DNA of 64,000 nucleotides, from positions 1 through 64,000 of the forward strand of contig CAYZCL010000041.1 in assembly GCA_964476595.1 (NCBI GenBank). The letters run 5' to 3'. The DNA is from JALSRD01 sp964476595 (lineage in GTDB: Bacteria; Desulfobacterota; Desulfobacteria; Desulfobacterales; JALSRD01). Below are positions 9,230-18,200 of this stretch, piece by piece. The notes below the pieces were generated by a model that worked only from the letters and a program-made list of their open reading frames with translations, was not told the DNA's origin and searched no databases. A program made the position numbers and the translations under genes. Within the stretch, counting starts at the first letter, position 1, and each line of letters opens with the position of its first letter.

Positions 9230-9691
9230 CTACTGAATGACGAACTCGGTGAAGTAAATGTGAGTTATGGGGGCGTCCTTGAGGAACCCGTTGATCTTCT
9301 TCATGATCTGCTGCCGTAGGGCGATCTTGCCTTCCACCGTGTGCAGTTCGGCGTACTTCTTGGTGGGAAGGATCATGAGAATACTGTCCTTGATCTTGGG
9401 CAGATGATCCTCTACCTGCTTGACCATTTCGGCATTCTTGACTTCCAGTTCCATGGTCACCCGCAGGAAACGCTTACCGCCTTCATCGGCCAGGTTGACG
9501 ATGAAGGGGTCCAGGTGAAAGGTCGGCCCCATGCCGACATCGGCCTTTTTCTCGGCTTCTTTGGCCGAGGCCTGCACGTTCTGGACGCCGATGGCGGCAA
9601 GCTTCTGCCACATGATGAAAAAGCCCGCCCCCAGTCCGCCGAGCACCACCACGGAGCTCACGATGATAATGATGAGTACTTTCTTTGACAT
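9230..9691 (-). CDS. fliL: Flagellar basal body protein FliL
   Basis: 153 residues with one membrane helix near residues 5-28 and a periplasmic domain containing FHLDPFIVNLAD and RFLRVTMELEV, typical of FliL. FliL forms a ring around stator units and supports torque. GGAGG lies nine bases before the ATG. Its position right after the motA/motB genes fits its stator-linked role. Confidence 0.93.
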   Translation of the reverse strand: MSKKVLIIIIVSSVVVLGGLGAGFFIMWQKLAAIGVQNVQASAKEAEKKADVGMGPTFHLDPFIVNLADEGGKRFLRVTMELEVKNAEMVKQVEDHLPKIKDSILMILPTKKYAELHTVEGKIALRQQIMKKINGFLKDAPITHIYFTEFVIQ

Positions 9692-9692
9692 T

Positions 9693-10481
9693 TTAGTTAT
9701 CCTCCGAAACCAGAATGATCTCCACCCTGCGGTTTCCGGCCCTGCCCTTGGCGGTGGCGTTGGAGTACAGGGGTCGGGAGTCCCCGTAGCCGACCGCCGA
9801 CATGCGCACCGGCAGGATCGGTCCGGCCTTGACCAGATACTTCAGAACATTGACTGCACGCGCCACCGAGAGTTCCCAGTTGGAAGGGTAGAGCTCGGTG
9901 GCGATGGGAACGTCGTCGGTGTGCCCCTCGATGCGGATGCGGTTGGGCAGCGTCTTGAGCCGGGCGGCGATTTTGTCCAAAACGGCATATCCACGCGGGT
10001 CGATGTCGGCCTGCCCGGGCTTGAACAAAACGCTGTTCTCCAGCGAGAGGTTGACGCCTTCACGGGTGAAGCGCGCCTGGATGTCGGGATCCGCATTCAG
10101 TTCCTGCATGAACTTCGCCAGTTCGGGCGATTTGGGCTGTCGCGCCGCCGCCCAAGCCTGCTGCAAAGCCTCTTTCAGCTGCGCATCACCGGGGGGCCTG
10201 CGCTCGTCGCCCCCGTTTGCGTTCTGCTCGAAAGCATCCTTGTCGGGCACGTCCGTCACGGCGATGGAAACCCTGCGTCCGGCCATCATCACGCCCAGGG
10301 CGCTCTGCAGGTTCTCGATGAGGCCCTCCGTGCGGTTGATGTCCAGCGTGCTCATGGAGAAGATAAGCACGAAAAACACCATCAGCAGGGTCATCATGTC
10401 GTTGAATGTCGTCAGCCAAGCGGCGTTGCGGTTTTCTTCCGGTTCCTGGCTGAAGCGCAGTTTGGCCTTGGTCGAACGCAT
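9693..10481 (-). CDS. MotB-like stator protein with intact ion-carrying Asp
   Basis: 262 residues. One membrane helix reads WLTTFNDMMTLLMVFFVLIF (from residue 22); D28 is the proton- or sodium-carrying aspartate. A linker and an OmpA-like peptidoglycan-binding domain follow, with IEGHTDDVPI and NRRVEI. The ATG at 10481 is five bases from AAGGAG; the preceding ATG at 10484 overlaps the previous gene's stop (TGATG). This is the second of two tandem MotB-like genes behind a single motA, and the only one of the two that can carry ions by the known mechanism. Confidence 0.9.
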   Translation of the reverse strand: MRSTKAKLRFSQEPEENRNAAWLTTFNDMMTLLMVFFVLIFSMSTLDINRTEGLIENLQSALGVMMAGRRVSIAVTDVPDKDAFEQNANGGDERRPPGDAQLKEALQQAWAAARQPKSPELAKFMQELNADPDIQARFTREGVNLSLENSVLFKPGQADIDPRGYAVLDKIAARLKTLPNRIRIEGHTDDVPIATELYPSNWELSVARAVNVLKYLVKAGPILPVRMSAVGYGDSRPLYSNATAKGRAGNRRVEIILVSEDN

Positions 10482-10483
10482 CA

Positions 10484-11206
10484 TCACTCCTTGACGATCT
10501 CGCGCTGAAAGACGATTTCCACCCGCCGATTCCTCGCGCGGTGGGCGGCGGTATCGTTGTCCGTCAGCGGCTGGTACCGGCCGTATCCGGCCGCCGACAG
10601 TTTGTCAGGCCTGACGCCGCCGCGCTGCGTCAGGAAACGCAGAACGTTCACGGCGCGGGCCGTGGACAGCTCCCAGTTGGAGGGAAACCGCCGCGTGTGG
10701 ATGGGGCGGTCGTCGGTGTGCCCTTCGATGCGCACCAGGTGGCGGCTTGCCTTGATGACGCGGGCCACCTTAAGCAGCAGCGGCATGGAAGCCGGCCGGA
10801 TGTCGGCCGAGCCGGTGTCGAACAGAATGGCGTTGGCCAGCCGCATGACCAGGTTCTTGTCGGTAAAGGCGATGTCGATGCTGTCTTCCAAACCCAGCCG
10901 GCGTGCGTGCGTGATGACGTCGCGGAAGATGTTGGCAAGGCCGCTCTTTTCATCGACCATGTCGGCCGAGTCCGGCAGGATGATGTCGCCCTTTTCCAGC
11001 TTTACGCCACCGCTGAAAATGCTCACCGCCAGGTTGAACGACTTCACAAAGCGCGTCACCTTGGACTGCTGCATGGTGGAAAAGGAGCACAGCATGATGA
11101 AAAAGCACAGCAGGATGAGAATGAAGCCGGTGTACACGATCTCCCAACCGCCGCCCAGGGAACCGTCGTCGCTCTGCCGTTTTTTGCCGCTGCGCTTGAG
11201 AAACAT
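10484..11206 (-). CDS. MotB-like protein lacking the ion-carrying Asp
   Basis: 240 residues with the MotB plan: one membrane helix (about 21-43), a linker, and an OmpA-like domain containing RIEGHTDDRPI and ARNRRVEI. Aligned on the conserved Trp that starts the helix, the aspartate position (W+6) is Gly27 in VYTGFILIL, so it should not conduct ions alone. It lies three bases after motA and overlaps the next motB-like gene, so the three are translated together. It may form mixed dimers with its neighbour or act only as a cell-wall anchor. The function is inferred; the missing residue is seen directly. Confidence 0.85.
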   Translation of the reverse strand: MFLKRSGKKRQSDDGSLGGGWEIVYTGFILILLCFFIMLCSFSTMQQSKVTRFVKSFNLAVSIFSGGVKLEKGDIILPDSADMVDEKSGLANIFRDVITHARRLGLEDSIDIAFTDKNLVMRLANAILFDTGSADIRPASMPLLLKVARVIKASRHLVRIEGHTDDRPIHTRRFPSNWELSTARAVNVLRFLTQRGGVRPDKLSAAGYGRYQPLTDNDTAAHRARNRRVEIVFQREIVKE

Positions 11207-11209
11207 GGA

Positions 11210-11989
11210 TCAGGCCTCGACTTCCTCGCCCAGTTCGCGGGCCATTTCCTTTGGGGAGATGAACGCCTTGAGTTTCTGTTCGATGATGCGGTGGTTCTCT
11301 CCGGACTGGATGGCCAGCACGCCTTCGATGACCATCTGTTTGGACAGCACTTCCTGTTTACTGAGGGTCTTGAGTTTGCCTGCCATAGGCAGAAACAGCA
11401 GGTTGGCCAGAATCGTGCCGTAGAAGGTGGTCAGCAGCGCCACGGCCATGGGCTCGCCGATGGCGCTGGGGTCCTCCATCTGCATCAGCATCTGGACCAA
11501 CCCGATGATGGTGCCCAGCATGCCGATGGCGGGGGCGAAGGTCCCCATGGTGGAAAAAATCTCGGAGCCCAGTTTGTGGCGCTCCTGCAGCGCCGCCACC
11601 TCGGTGCTCATCACGTCCTCAATGGCGCCGGCCTCCATGCCGTCGATGGCCATCTGGATGCCTTTGGCCAGAAAAGGGTCTTCGATTTCCTGCAGCTGCG
11701 ACTCAAAGGAGAGGATGCCCTCCTGGCGGGCCTTCTTGGCGAAATCGACGATGATGGGGATGAGCTTGCTGGCCGGCTGGGCTTTGTAGAGGAAGACGTT
11801 CTTGGCCACGCCGAAAACGCTCATGACCTCCGAGAGCGGATAGGCAATGAAAGTGGCGCCCATGGTGCCGCCGATGACGATCATCAGCGACGGGTAGTTG
11901 ATGAACCAGGTGCCGGAGCCCCCCATCAGAATGGAGCCGGCGACCAGCCCTCCGGCGACCAGGAGTCCAATGAAGGTGGTGATATCCAA
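11210..11989 (-). CDS. motA: Flagellar stator protein MotA (set 1)
   Basis: 259 residues, four membrane helices, with the conserved block around FAPAIGMLGTIIGLVQML and a C-terminal positively charged tail. The start is a TTG at 11989: AAGGAG lies eight bases upstream and the protein then starts DITTFIGLL, like other MotA proteins. An upstream ATG (12067) would add an unrelated 26-residue extension. This is the first gene behind the sigma-54 promoter near 12090, so it heads the operon that continues to fliA. Confidence 0.93.
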   Translation of the reverse strand: MDITTFIGLLVAGGLVAGSILMGGSGTWFINYPSLMIVIGGTMGATFIAYPLSEVMSVFGVAKNVFLYKAQPASKLIPIIVDFAKKARQEGILSFESQLQEIEDPFLAKGIQMAIDGMEAGAIEDVMSTEVAALQERHKLGSEIFSTMGTFAPAIGMLGTIIGLVQMLMQMEDPSAIGEPMAVALLTTFYGTILANLLFLPMAGKLKTLSKQEVLSKQMVIEGVLAIQSGENHRIIEQKLKAFISPKEMARELGEEVEA

Positions 11990-12082
11990 GGGGTATTCTC
12001 CTTTACGGCAACGACTTTGAAACCGGTTCCCCGACCGGCTGCGTGCCGGCAGGGGGGACAACGTCACAGCACTCCTTGGTTG

Positions 12083-12099
12083 AGCAAATTATGTGCCGG
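12083..12099 (-). promoter_or_regulatory. Sigma-54 promoter of the motA-fliL-fliA operon
   Basis: On the minus strand it reads CCGGCACATAATTTGCTC: GG and GC separated by exactly ten bases, with TTGC matching the -12 element. Transcription would start near 12072, about 80 bases before the TTG of motA. This separates the motor/export operon from the flgB-flgE operon. Confidence 0.75.
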
Positions 12100-12303
12100 A
12101 ATGGCGGCGGGCCGAAAATGAAACTCACAAAATTTCACTAAAGTGCAACAATTTGAAATAAAAGCGTATTCCAGGCAGGAAGGTTGTTGCGGCGGTCTTG
12201 TGGGGAGAAACGGGGAAGCCGGGGGCGGGCGCAGGGGCGGCACTACCGTCAAAATGATCGGCCGTTGTCAACACTTTGACGTCGCCGCTGCAGCGCAGGC
12301 GGC

Positions 12304-12353
12304 GGACGCGCCTTCCGGCCGACGGGGGGATGCCGGCCGAAAGGCGCGCGTCC
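12304..12353. terminator. Long GC-rich hairpin after the hook gene
   Basis: The arms GGACGCGCCTTCCGGCC and GGCCGAAAGGCGCGCGTCC pair over about 17 positions with a small bulge, around a G-rich loop. It lies 40 bases past the flgE stop and upstream of the motA promoter. There is no U tract, so it may be a weak terminator or an mRNA 3'-end stabiliser. No gene was seen between 12100 and 12392. Confidence 0.5.
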
Positions 12354-12392
12354 GTTTGTGCGGACCGACCAGGGATCGGAAACGCCGTGCGA

Positions 12393-13247
12393 TCAGCGCT
12401 TGATATTGATCAGTTCGGCCAGCATCTCGTCGCTTGTGGTGATCACACGCGTGTTGGCCTGGAAAGCGCGTTGGGCGGTGATCATGTTGACGAACTCGGT
12501 GGCCAGGTCCACGTTGGAGATTTCCAACGTGCTTGAAATGACATTGCCGAAATCGCCGTTGCCGGGCACCCCCAACACGGCGTCTCCGGAGTCTGCGGTC
12601 TGGCGCCACAAATTGTTGCTCATTTTGCCCAGACCGTTGATGTTGGCGAACTCGTAGAGGGACACCTGGTACAGCGCCTGGGGCTGGCCGTAATTGGGGT
12701 CCGTTTCAGGCAGCGTGCTGTCGACACCGTAGAAAATGCCGTTGTTGTCCACGGTGATGCTCTCCCACTGGTCCAGATCGATACTGATGTCTTCAGGCGC
12801 ATAGGGCGCGGCCGGATCGGGTTCACCATTGGCCAGGATATTGAAACCCTGGACGTTCATGCCGGACAGGGTGATCAGGTTGCCGTCTTTATCGAAAGAG
12901 AAGTCCCCCGCGCGGGTATAATAAGTCTCGGTGTCATCGGCTACACGGAAAAAGCCGCCTCCGTTGATGGAAAGGTCGGTGGCGTTGCCTGTGGACTGCA
13001 GGGGTCCCTGGGTCCAGTCGAATCGCAGCCCGACCACCGCCACCCCGTTTCCGATCTCGTTGCCCGAAAATCCGCTGTTGACGTTGGAGGAAACAATGTT
13101 GGTGGTCTGGTTGAGTACGTTGGCGAAAGACAGCGTCGAACTTTTGAAGCCCGGCGTGTTGACGTTGGCAATGTTGTCCCCGATGGATTCCAGATACTGC
13201 TTGTTGGCGTTCAGTCCGGTCACTCCGGAATACAGTGATCGCATCAT
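12393..13247 (-). CDS. flgE: Flagellar hook protein FlgE (short form)
   Basis: 284 residues with the hook/rod family N-terminus MRSLYSGVTGLNANKQYLESIGDNIANVNTPGFK (quoted in two parts: first MRSLYSGVTGL, then IGDNIANVNTPGFK) and a C-terminal coil ending AELINIKR. The middle has the TDLSINGGGFF motif of FlgE/F/G. The size resembles the short hook proteins of Firmicutes rather than the 400-residue enterobacterial FlgE. Location after fliK and flgD makes hook the best call; a distal-rod FlgG identity cannot be excluded by sequence alone. AGGGAGG lies nine bases upstream of the first of two ATGs. Confidence 0.85.
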   Translation of the reverse strand: MMRSLYSGVTGLNANKQYLESIGDNIANVNTPGFKSSTLSFANVLNQTTNIVSSNVNSGFSGNEIGNGVAVVGLRFDWTQGPLQSTGNATDLSINGGGFFRVADDTETYYTRAGDFSFDKDGNLITLSGMNVQGFNILANGEPDPAAPYAPEDISIDLDQWESITVDNNGIFYGVDSTLPETDPNYGQPQALYQVSLYEFANINGLGKMSNNLWRQTADSGDAVLGVPGNGDFGNVISSTLEISNVDLATEFVNMITAQRAFQANTRVITTSDEMLAELINIKR

Positions 13248-13318
13248 GGTGTATATCCTCCCTTGTTGAATGGCACGTTTTTTTCAATCCCGAGTATTCT
13301 GCGAACGGCTATCTGCGG

Positions 13319-14032
13319 CTATCGCAGGCCCTCTTCGACCTCGTCCTCCCCCTGTTCAGGGGTCATCTCCGGATTGGTGACTTCGCGCACGGCGGCCAGC
13401 GGCACCAAGTTATCACCAGTCATGAGATAAGGGCTGCCGTTACGGTAGGTGACACCTGTCACCCGTCCCTGGGTGTACTTGTCGGTCTCCAGGGGAACAT
13501 TGTCTTCGCCTATGGCATGCACCTCGAACATGTAAATACCCGCCGGGACGTCCTCGGCGTCGCTGTCGGTGCCGTTCCAGGTCAGGCTGTGGTGACCGGC
13601 ACCCATGGCGCCGGCCTGTAAGGTCGTCACGAAATTGCCCGCCGAGTTGAATATGTCGACAGAGACGTCGGCGGCGTTGGCGGGCAGGTCGAACTCCAGT
13701 GTGGCGTCTGCCCCTTCGGCCAGTTCCATGGTGTTGCCGCTGGCCGTGATGTCCTTGCCGATCATGCCCACGGCCTGGGCGTTGTTGAGAGAATTCTGGT
13801 ACATCTGCAGGGTTTCGAGGTTCTTGTTGGCGTTGGTCAACTGCTCCAGTGCGCTGAACTGGGCCAACTGGGCGACGAATTCCGAATTGTCCATGGGATT
13901 CAGGGGATCCTGGTTCTGCAGTTCGGTTACCAGTAGCATCAGGAAATCGTCCTTTCCCAGGGCATTCGGATCCGACGAATATATCTGGGTGTTGTCGGTC
14001 GTTTTGCTGTTGACGGAATCGGTTGTGATCAT
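13319..14032 (-). CDS. flgD: Hook capping scaffold FlgD
   Basis: 237 residues. The N-terminal FlgD signature includes GKDDFLMLLVTELQNQDPLNP and then EFVAQLAQFSALEQL. A FlgD Ig-like domain follows (about 110-200) with LTWNGTDSDAEDVPAGIY. FlgD caps the growing hook and is discarded when the hook is done. ATG 14032 is chosen because AAAGGAGG lies eight bases upstream; an upstream ATG at 14137 would overlap fliK. Confidence 0.94.
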   Translation of the reverse strand: MITTDSVNSKTTDNTQIYSSDPNALGKDDFLMLLVTELQNQDPLNPMDNSEFVAQLAQFSALEQLTNANKNLETLQMYQNSLNNAQAVGMIGKDITASGNTMELAEGADATLEFDLPANAADVSVDIFNSAGNFVTTLQAGAMGAGHHSLTWNGTDSDAEDVPAGIYMFEVHAIGEDNVPLETDKYTQGRVTGVTYRNGSPYLMTGDNLVPLAAVREVTNPEMTPEQGEDEVEEGLR

Positions 14033-14100
14033 AACGGCTTCCTCCTTTAATCTTGTCGGCGCCTCCCGCCCGGCGGCTTCCGCGGCCGACGGGGCGCGTT

Positions 14101-15678
14101 TCATGCAAAGTAATCCACCAGCCCCACCCGCGACCACTGCACCGTGGAGCGCGGCACCTCGGTTTCCTCGACGGTGGCCGGGGATCCGCCCCCGCCGGTG
14201 TCTGCGTCACCGGCGGGGTTGCGCGGCGAAGCGGAGGCCCGGGCATTGCCGTCCCCGGTTTCCTGCTGTCCCCCGGATACCGAGACGTCCAGGCGGTCGA
14301 TCTGTAAGTTGTGCTGCTGCAGTTCGTTTTTCAGGTGGCTGATGTGGCTCTCGATCATGTCCCGCACCCAGGTCGATTCGGTCAGGATCTTGAGGGTCAC
14401 TTGACCGTGATCGGTGGACACGTGCAGCTTCAGGTGCCCCAGGCTCTCCGGTTTCAGGTCGATGCGCGCCTCGGCCCGGCCGTTCCGGAGATGAAAGACG
14501 GTCTTTTCGGCCACCTGCTGCATCAGGTCCTGGTGGAAAGGCTGCGCCGGCGCCTCAGGTGCGGTGACGCCGCCGCTGGCCTGCACGTGGCCGGATGCGG
14601 CGTGATGCCCCTGGAACAGTCCAGTCTGTCCGCTCTGGCTGTCGGCCCCTATGCGGGCCACGCGTCCCGGAGCCGATATTTCCGGAGCGGCGGCTGCCGC
14701 CGAATGGCCCTGTCCCTGGGGGGCCGCCGTTTCCGTGGGCACGGCAGCCGGTGCCGCCTGCGGCTGAACCTGGAGCTGGGCCGCAGACGGAGCGCCCCCC
14801 TTTCCGGAAACCGCCGCTCTGGCAACCGGCGCGGCCGGGCTGTCCACCTCGACCGACGATGCCGCGGCGGGTGCCGCCTGGGGCTTTCCGGCGAACCTGG
14901 CCGGCGTGCCCACCTGAGCTGTCTCACTTCCCGCCTTCTTGCTGTCTCCAGGTGCTGAGCTTTTCGCCGGGCGGCCCGCTTCAGCCGCGGTCCCCCCGGT
15001 GGGGAGATGTTTCTTCGCCTCACCGGCGGCGCCGGCGGCCGCTTTGTCGGAAACTACGCGCGGGGTCTCGTCATCCCCGGCCGGTGGTTCGGCACCCTGC
15101 CCGGTCGGTGTCGGCGGCGGATTCTCTTCGGCGGCCATTTTTCCCGTCGCCGGCGACCCTGCTCCCGCGGCTACTGCCACCGACTGCCGGGTGCCGTCGG
15201 GATTTTCCGCGACGGTCCCGTCGTCCCGGGGTACGTCATCCGCCGGCTGGCTTTCGCTGTCGTGCGTTTCGGCCGGCTTGCGGTTTTGCTGCGCCTGTTC
15301 GGGGCGCTGTCCCCCGGCCCCCGAAGCCGCCTCTTGTCCGTGCGCTGCGGCCCGTTGCGGCTGCGCCGCATCCTCCTCATCCCCCCCGGACCGCCGGGGG
15401 GATACTTTCCGCTGCGGGGACGGCGGGTCCGGCCGCCGTGAAACCGCCCCGCCGTCGCGGCGTCCCTCCGCAGGGGCGCGCTCAAACCGAGGGGATGCCG
15501 GCGACGGTGCAAAATCCGTCTTGTTGCGCCGCATCTCCTCCAGCGAGAAACGGAAGCTGCCCGGTTCCGGCGGCCGCGACAGGTCGGCGTCCAGCGACGG
15601 GCGGAGAAAGTCCCTCGGCGCGCCGCTGCGCCGCATCTCCAGGCTATCGAAAAATGTCGTCAGTTCTGCTCTACTCAT
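14101..15678 (-). CDS. fliK: Hook-length control protein FliK
   Basis: 525 residues. About 380 residues are low-complexity, rich in Ala, Pro, Gly and Gln, the molecular-ruler region. The C-terminal hook-length domain (about 395-490) contains ARIDLKPESLGHLKLHV and ends in a disordered tail. FliK measures hook length and flips FlhB specificity. ATG 15678 overlaps the fliJ stop (ATGAGTAG). A second FliK-like gene lies at 53309-54589. Confidence 0.9.
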   Translation of the reverse strand: MSRAELTTFFDSLEMRRSGAPRDFLRPSLDADLSRPPEPGSFRFSLEEMRRNKTDFAPSPASPRFERAPAEGRRDGGAVSRRPDPPSPQRKVSPRRSGGDEEDAAQPQRAAAHGQEAASGAGGQRPEQAQQNRKPAETHDSESQPADDVPRDDGTVAENPDGTRQSVAVAAGAGSPATGKMAAEENPPPTPTGQGAEPPAGDDETPRVVSDKAAAGAAGEAKKHLPTGGTAAEAGRPAKSSAPGDSKKAGSETAQVGTPARFAGKPQAAPAAASSVEVDSPAAPVARAAVSGKGGAPSAAQLQVQPQAAPAAVPTETAAPQGQGHSAAAAAPEISAPGRVARIGADSQSGQTGLFQGHHAASGHVQASGGVTAPEAPAQPFHQDLMQQVAEKTVFHLRNGRAEARIDLKPESLGHLKLHVSTDHGQVTLKILTESTWVRDMIESHISHLKNELQQHNLQIDRLDVSVSGGQQETGDGNARASASPRNPAGDADTGGGGSPATVEETEVPRSTVQWSRVGLVDYFA

Positions 15679-16123
15679 CTGGACCGCCCTTCCGAATGAA
15701 AGTATTGGTCGCCACATCATCGAAAAACAGCCGTTCCCTGTGCCGCAGGTGCTGCATGTCCCGCTGCCAATGCCGCTCTTTGAGCTTGTCAATCATCTTT
15801 CTCTTCCTGGCCGCCGCCTGCAGCTCCAGGCGCTTTTCGCATACCTTTTGCCGGGCCTCTTCGATGCAGGTCTGCTGGCGTCGAATAGCGTCCTGCATGA
15901 GCGCCAGGTATTCGGTGTACCCCCGGGCCGCGGTGCCGGCCAGAGGGCCGTGCTCCTGCAGCTGCCGGAACGACCGGGCCGCAGCCGCCCGCCGGCTCTG
16001 AAACTCGCCCAGTTTGCCGTGTTCCTCGTCCAGCTGCCTTTGCGCCTCGGCCAGCGCCTTTTCCAGGATCTCCTCCTGGAGTTTGCGGTATCGCAGCAGC
16101 GGTTCCAGTCTGAAGGATCCCAT
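15671..16123 (-). CDS. fliJ: Flagellar export chaperone FliJ
   Basis: 150 residues, nearly all charged helix predicted to form an antiparallel coiled coil, starting with RLEPLLRYRKLQEEILEKAL. FliJ inserts in the FliI hexamer and links it to FlhA. AGGAG lies five bases upstream of the ATG, three bases after the fliI stop. Identification rests on fold shape and on position between fliI and fliK. Confidence 0.88.
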   Translation of the reverse strand: MGSFRLEPLLRYRKLQEEILEKALAEAQRQLDEEHGKLGEFQSRRAAAARSFRQLQEHGPLAGTAARGYTEYLALMQDAIRRQQTCIEEARQKVCEKRLELQAAARKRKMIDKLKERHWQRDMQHLRHRERLFFDDVATNTFIRKGGPDE

Positions 16124-16126
16124 GCG

Positions 16127-17458
16127 TTACTCCTGTTCTCCTCCGAAAAGCGCCGCCAGCATGCGGCGGCTCTCTTCCAGGGGAATGTTTTCGCGGTCGC
16201 TCTGCACCAGGAATGCGTTGATGGGTCCGATCATGTCCACGGCACGGTCGATGGCGGCATTGCTTCCGCGCACGTAGGCACCGATGTTGATCAGGTCTTC
16301 GGCCCTGCGGTAGGTGGCCAGCAGCGACTTGAGCTCCGCCGCGGCCCGTTGCTGCTCCGGGTCGGTGACGTCGCTCATCACGCGGCTGACGCTGGCCAGC
16401 ACGTCCACCGCCGGGTAGTGGTTCTGGACGGCCAGCTCGCGGGTCAGCACGATGTGACCGTCAAGGATGGAACGCACCGCGTCGGCCACCGGCTCGTTCA
16501 TGTCGTCGCCTTCGACCAGCACGGTGTACAGGCCGGTGATGCTGCCGCTGCCGTCGGCATTGCCGGCACGCTCCAGCAGGCGCGGCAGCAGGGTGAAAAC
16601 CGACGGGGTATAGCCTTTGGAGGTGGGCGGTTCTCCCAAGGCCAGGCCGATCTCGCGCTGGGCCATGGCGAAGCGGGTAACCGAGTCCATCATCAGGTTG
16701 ACGTGCAGGTTGCGGTCCCGGAAGTACTCCGCGATGGCCGTGGCGATGAACGCGCCGCGCACCCGGATGAGGGGCAGGTGATCCGAGGTAGCCACCACCA
16801 CCACGGATCTCCGGCGGCCTTCCTCTCCAAGGATCTTGTCAATGAAGTCGTTGACCTCACGGCCCCGTTCGCCGATGAGGGCGATGACGTTGACGTCGGC
16901 GCTGCTGTTGCGGGCGATCATGCCCATGAGAACACTCTTGCCCACCCCAGAACCGGCGAAGATGCCCATGCGCTGACCGCAACCCAGGGTCAGCAGGCCG
17001 TCGATGGATTTCACCGCGGTGCTCAGCGCCCGGTTGATGGGCCGACGGTTGAGCGGGTTGAGCGGTTCGGCGTACAGGGGATACGCCTGCGGGCAGTCGA
17101 TGGGGCCGCGGCCGTCGATGGGATTTCCCATGCCGTCGACCACGCGTCCCAGCAGTTCCTCCCCTACGGGGATCACTGCGCGGGGTTCCATGGCCTCCAC
17201 GGGGCAGCCGGGCGCCAGGCCGTGGCACTCGCTCAGCGGCATCAGCAGCATGGTTTCGTCCCGGAAGCCCAGCACTTCGGCCATCACCGTGTGTCCGGCG
17301 TCCCCAGTGTGCACGGTGCACACACTGCCGATGTTGGCCTCCAGCCCGCGGGCCTCAATGACCAGGCCCACCACCTTGGTCACCCGCCCCAGCCGGCCGA
17401 TGGTCTCCAGGCTTTCCAGCAGTTGAAAATAATGCGCCAGGTCCAGTTCAGTCGTCAC
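16127..17458 (-). CDS. fliI: Flagellum-specific ATPase FliI
   Basis: 443 residues, related to F1-ATPase beta. Walker A GSGVGKS is at 169-175 and the ALGEPPTSKGYTPSVF block is typical of type III export ATPases. The start is GTG 17458 with GGAAGAG just upstream, overlapping fliH by 11 bases. A longer frame upstream starts inside fliH and has no support. FliI delivers substrates to the gate. Confidence 0.95.
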   Translation of the reverse strand: MTTELDLAHYFQLLESLETIGRLGRVTKVVGLVIEARGLEANIGSVCTVHTGDAGHTVMAEVLGFRDETMLLMPLSECHGLAPGCPVEAMEPRAVIPVGEELLGRVVDGMGNPIDGRGPIDCPQAYPLYAEPLNPLNRRPINRALSTAVKSIDGLLTLGCGQRMGIFAGSGVGKSVLMGMIARNSSADVNVIALIGERGREVNDFIDKILGEEGRRRSVVVVATSDHLPLIRVRGAFIATAIAEYFRDRNLHVNLMMDSVTRFAMAQREIGLALGEPPTSKGYTPSVFTLLPRLLERAGNADGSGSITGLYTVLVEGDDMNEPVADAVRSILDGHIVLTRELAVQNHYPAVDVLASVSRVMSDVTDPEQQRAAAELKSLLATYRRAEDLINIGAYVRGSNAAIDRAVDMIGPINAFLVQSDRENIPLEESRRMLAALFGGEQE

Positions 17459-18200
17459 GGTTCTCTTCCGGTGGCATGGCTTTGGCGCCGTGCCGTTGCA
17501 GAGCTTCCTCAAAGGCCGCCGCGATGCGCGCCAGCCGCCCCTCCACGGTCGCGTCCCGGTCCCCGGCGGCGGTTCTGACCCGGCAGCCGCCCGGCGCCAC
17601 GGTGGGATCGGACTCGAAGACGACCGCCTCCACGGCTCCGTCCCCCCCGAAAAGCGCCTCGGGGGTCAGGGTTTTCAGAAATGCGGCATCCTCGGGGTTG
17701 AGCACCAGCGTGACCTCCGACCTCCGGGAGAGATCCGCCATCGCACACTGCAGGCTGTGCACCACCACCCGACGATCAATCCGCGCCTCGTGCCCGATGA
17801 TCTTGCGAGCCACCGCCAGCGCCAGTTCTACGGCCTGCCCCTCGGCTTCAGCGTACAGCCCGGCCGCCCGTTCACGGACCTCCTGCAGGGCCTTCTGCAT
17901 GGCCTCGGCCAGCGGCCGGAGACGGGCCTCGGTCGCCAAGCGGCCGGCTTCCAACCCCTCCCGATAGCCATTCTCATAGGCCTGTTGTGCGGCGTCCAGA
18001 GGGGTCTCGTCACTCCGGCAGGCATCCTCGTCGGGGCCTCCGTCCGCCGGCCCGCAAGCGGAAAAATCGATGCGCCGGAACAGGTCCTGCCGGCCGGCAA
18101 TGTCCCTGCGACGGCAGACGGCGTCTTCGAAATCCGGAAAACTATGCCGCATCTCGGCGCCGTCCACCCCGTTCTCTGCGCTGTCGACAAAATCAGGCAA
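17448..18200 (-). CDS. fliH: Flagellar export stator FliH
   Basis: 250 residues. An acidic N-terminal 70 residues is followed by an A/E-rich helical stretch with the family-typical GYREGLEAGRLATEARL (about 83-99), and a C-terminal globular part. FliH holds FliI and docks on FliN. It appears to start at TTG 18200: GGAGG sits eight bases upstream inside the end of fliG. The next ATG is 48 bases later without a clear site. Confidence 0.88.
   Translation of the reverse strand: MPDFVDSAENGVDGAEMRHSFPDFEDAVCRRRDIAGRQDLFRRIDFSACGPADGGPDEDACRSDETPLDAAQQAYENGYREGLEAGRLATEARLRPLAEAMQKALQEVRERAAGLYAEAEGQAVELALAVARKIIGHEARIDRRVVVHSLQCAMADLSRRSEVTLVLNPEDAAFLKTLTPEALFGGDGAVEAVVFESDPTVAPGGCRVRTAAGDRDATVEGRLARIAAAFEEALQRHGAKAMPPEENRDD

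Noticed and set aside
13271..13286. TGGCACG on the plus strand, sigma-54-like
   Set aside because: No GC at the -12 position and no plus-strand gene downstream.
14939..17578. 879-residue plus-strand open frame
   Set aside because: Antisense to fliK, fliJ and fliI, all of which are clear; no recognisable domain.
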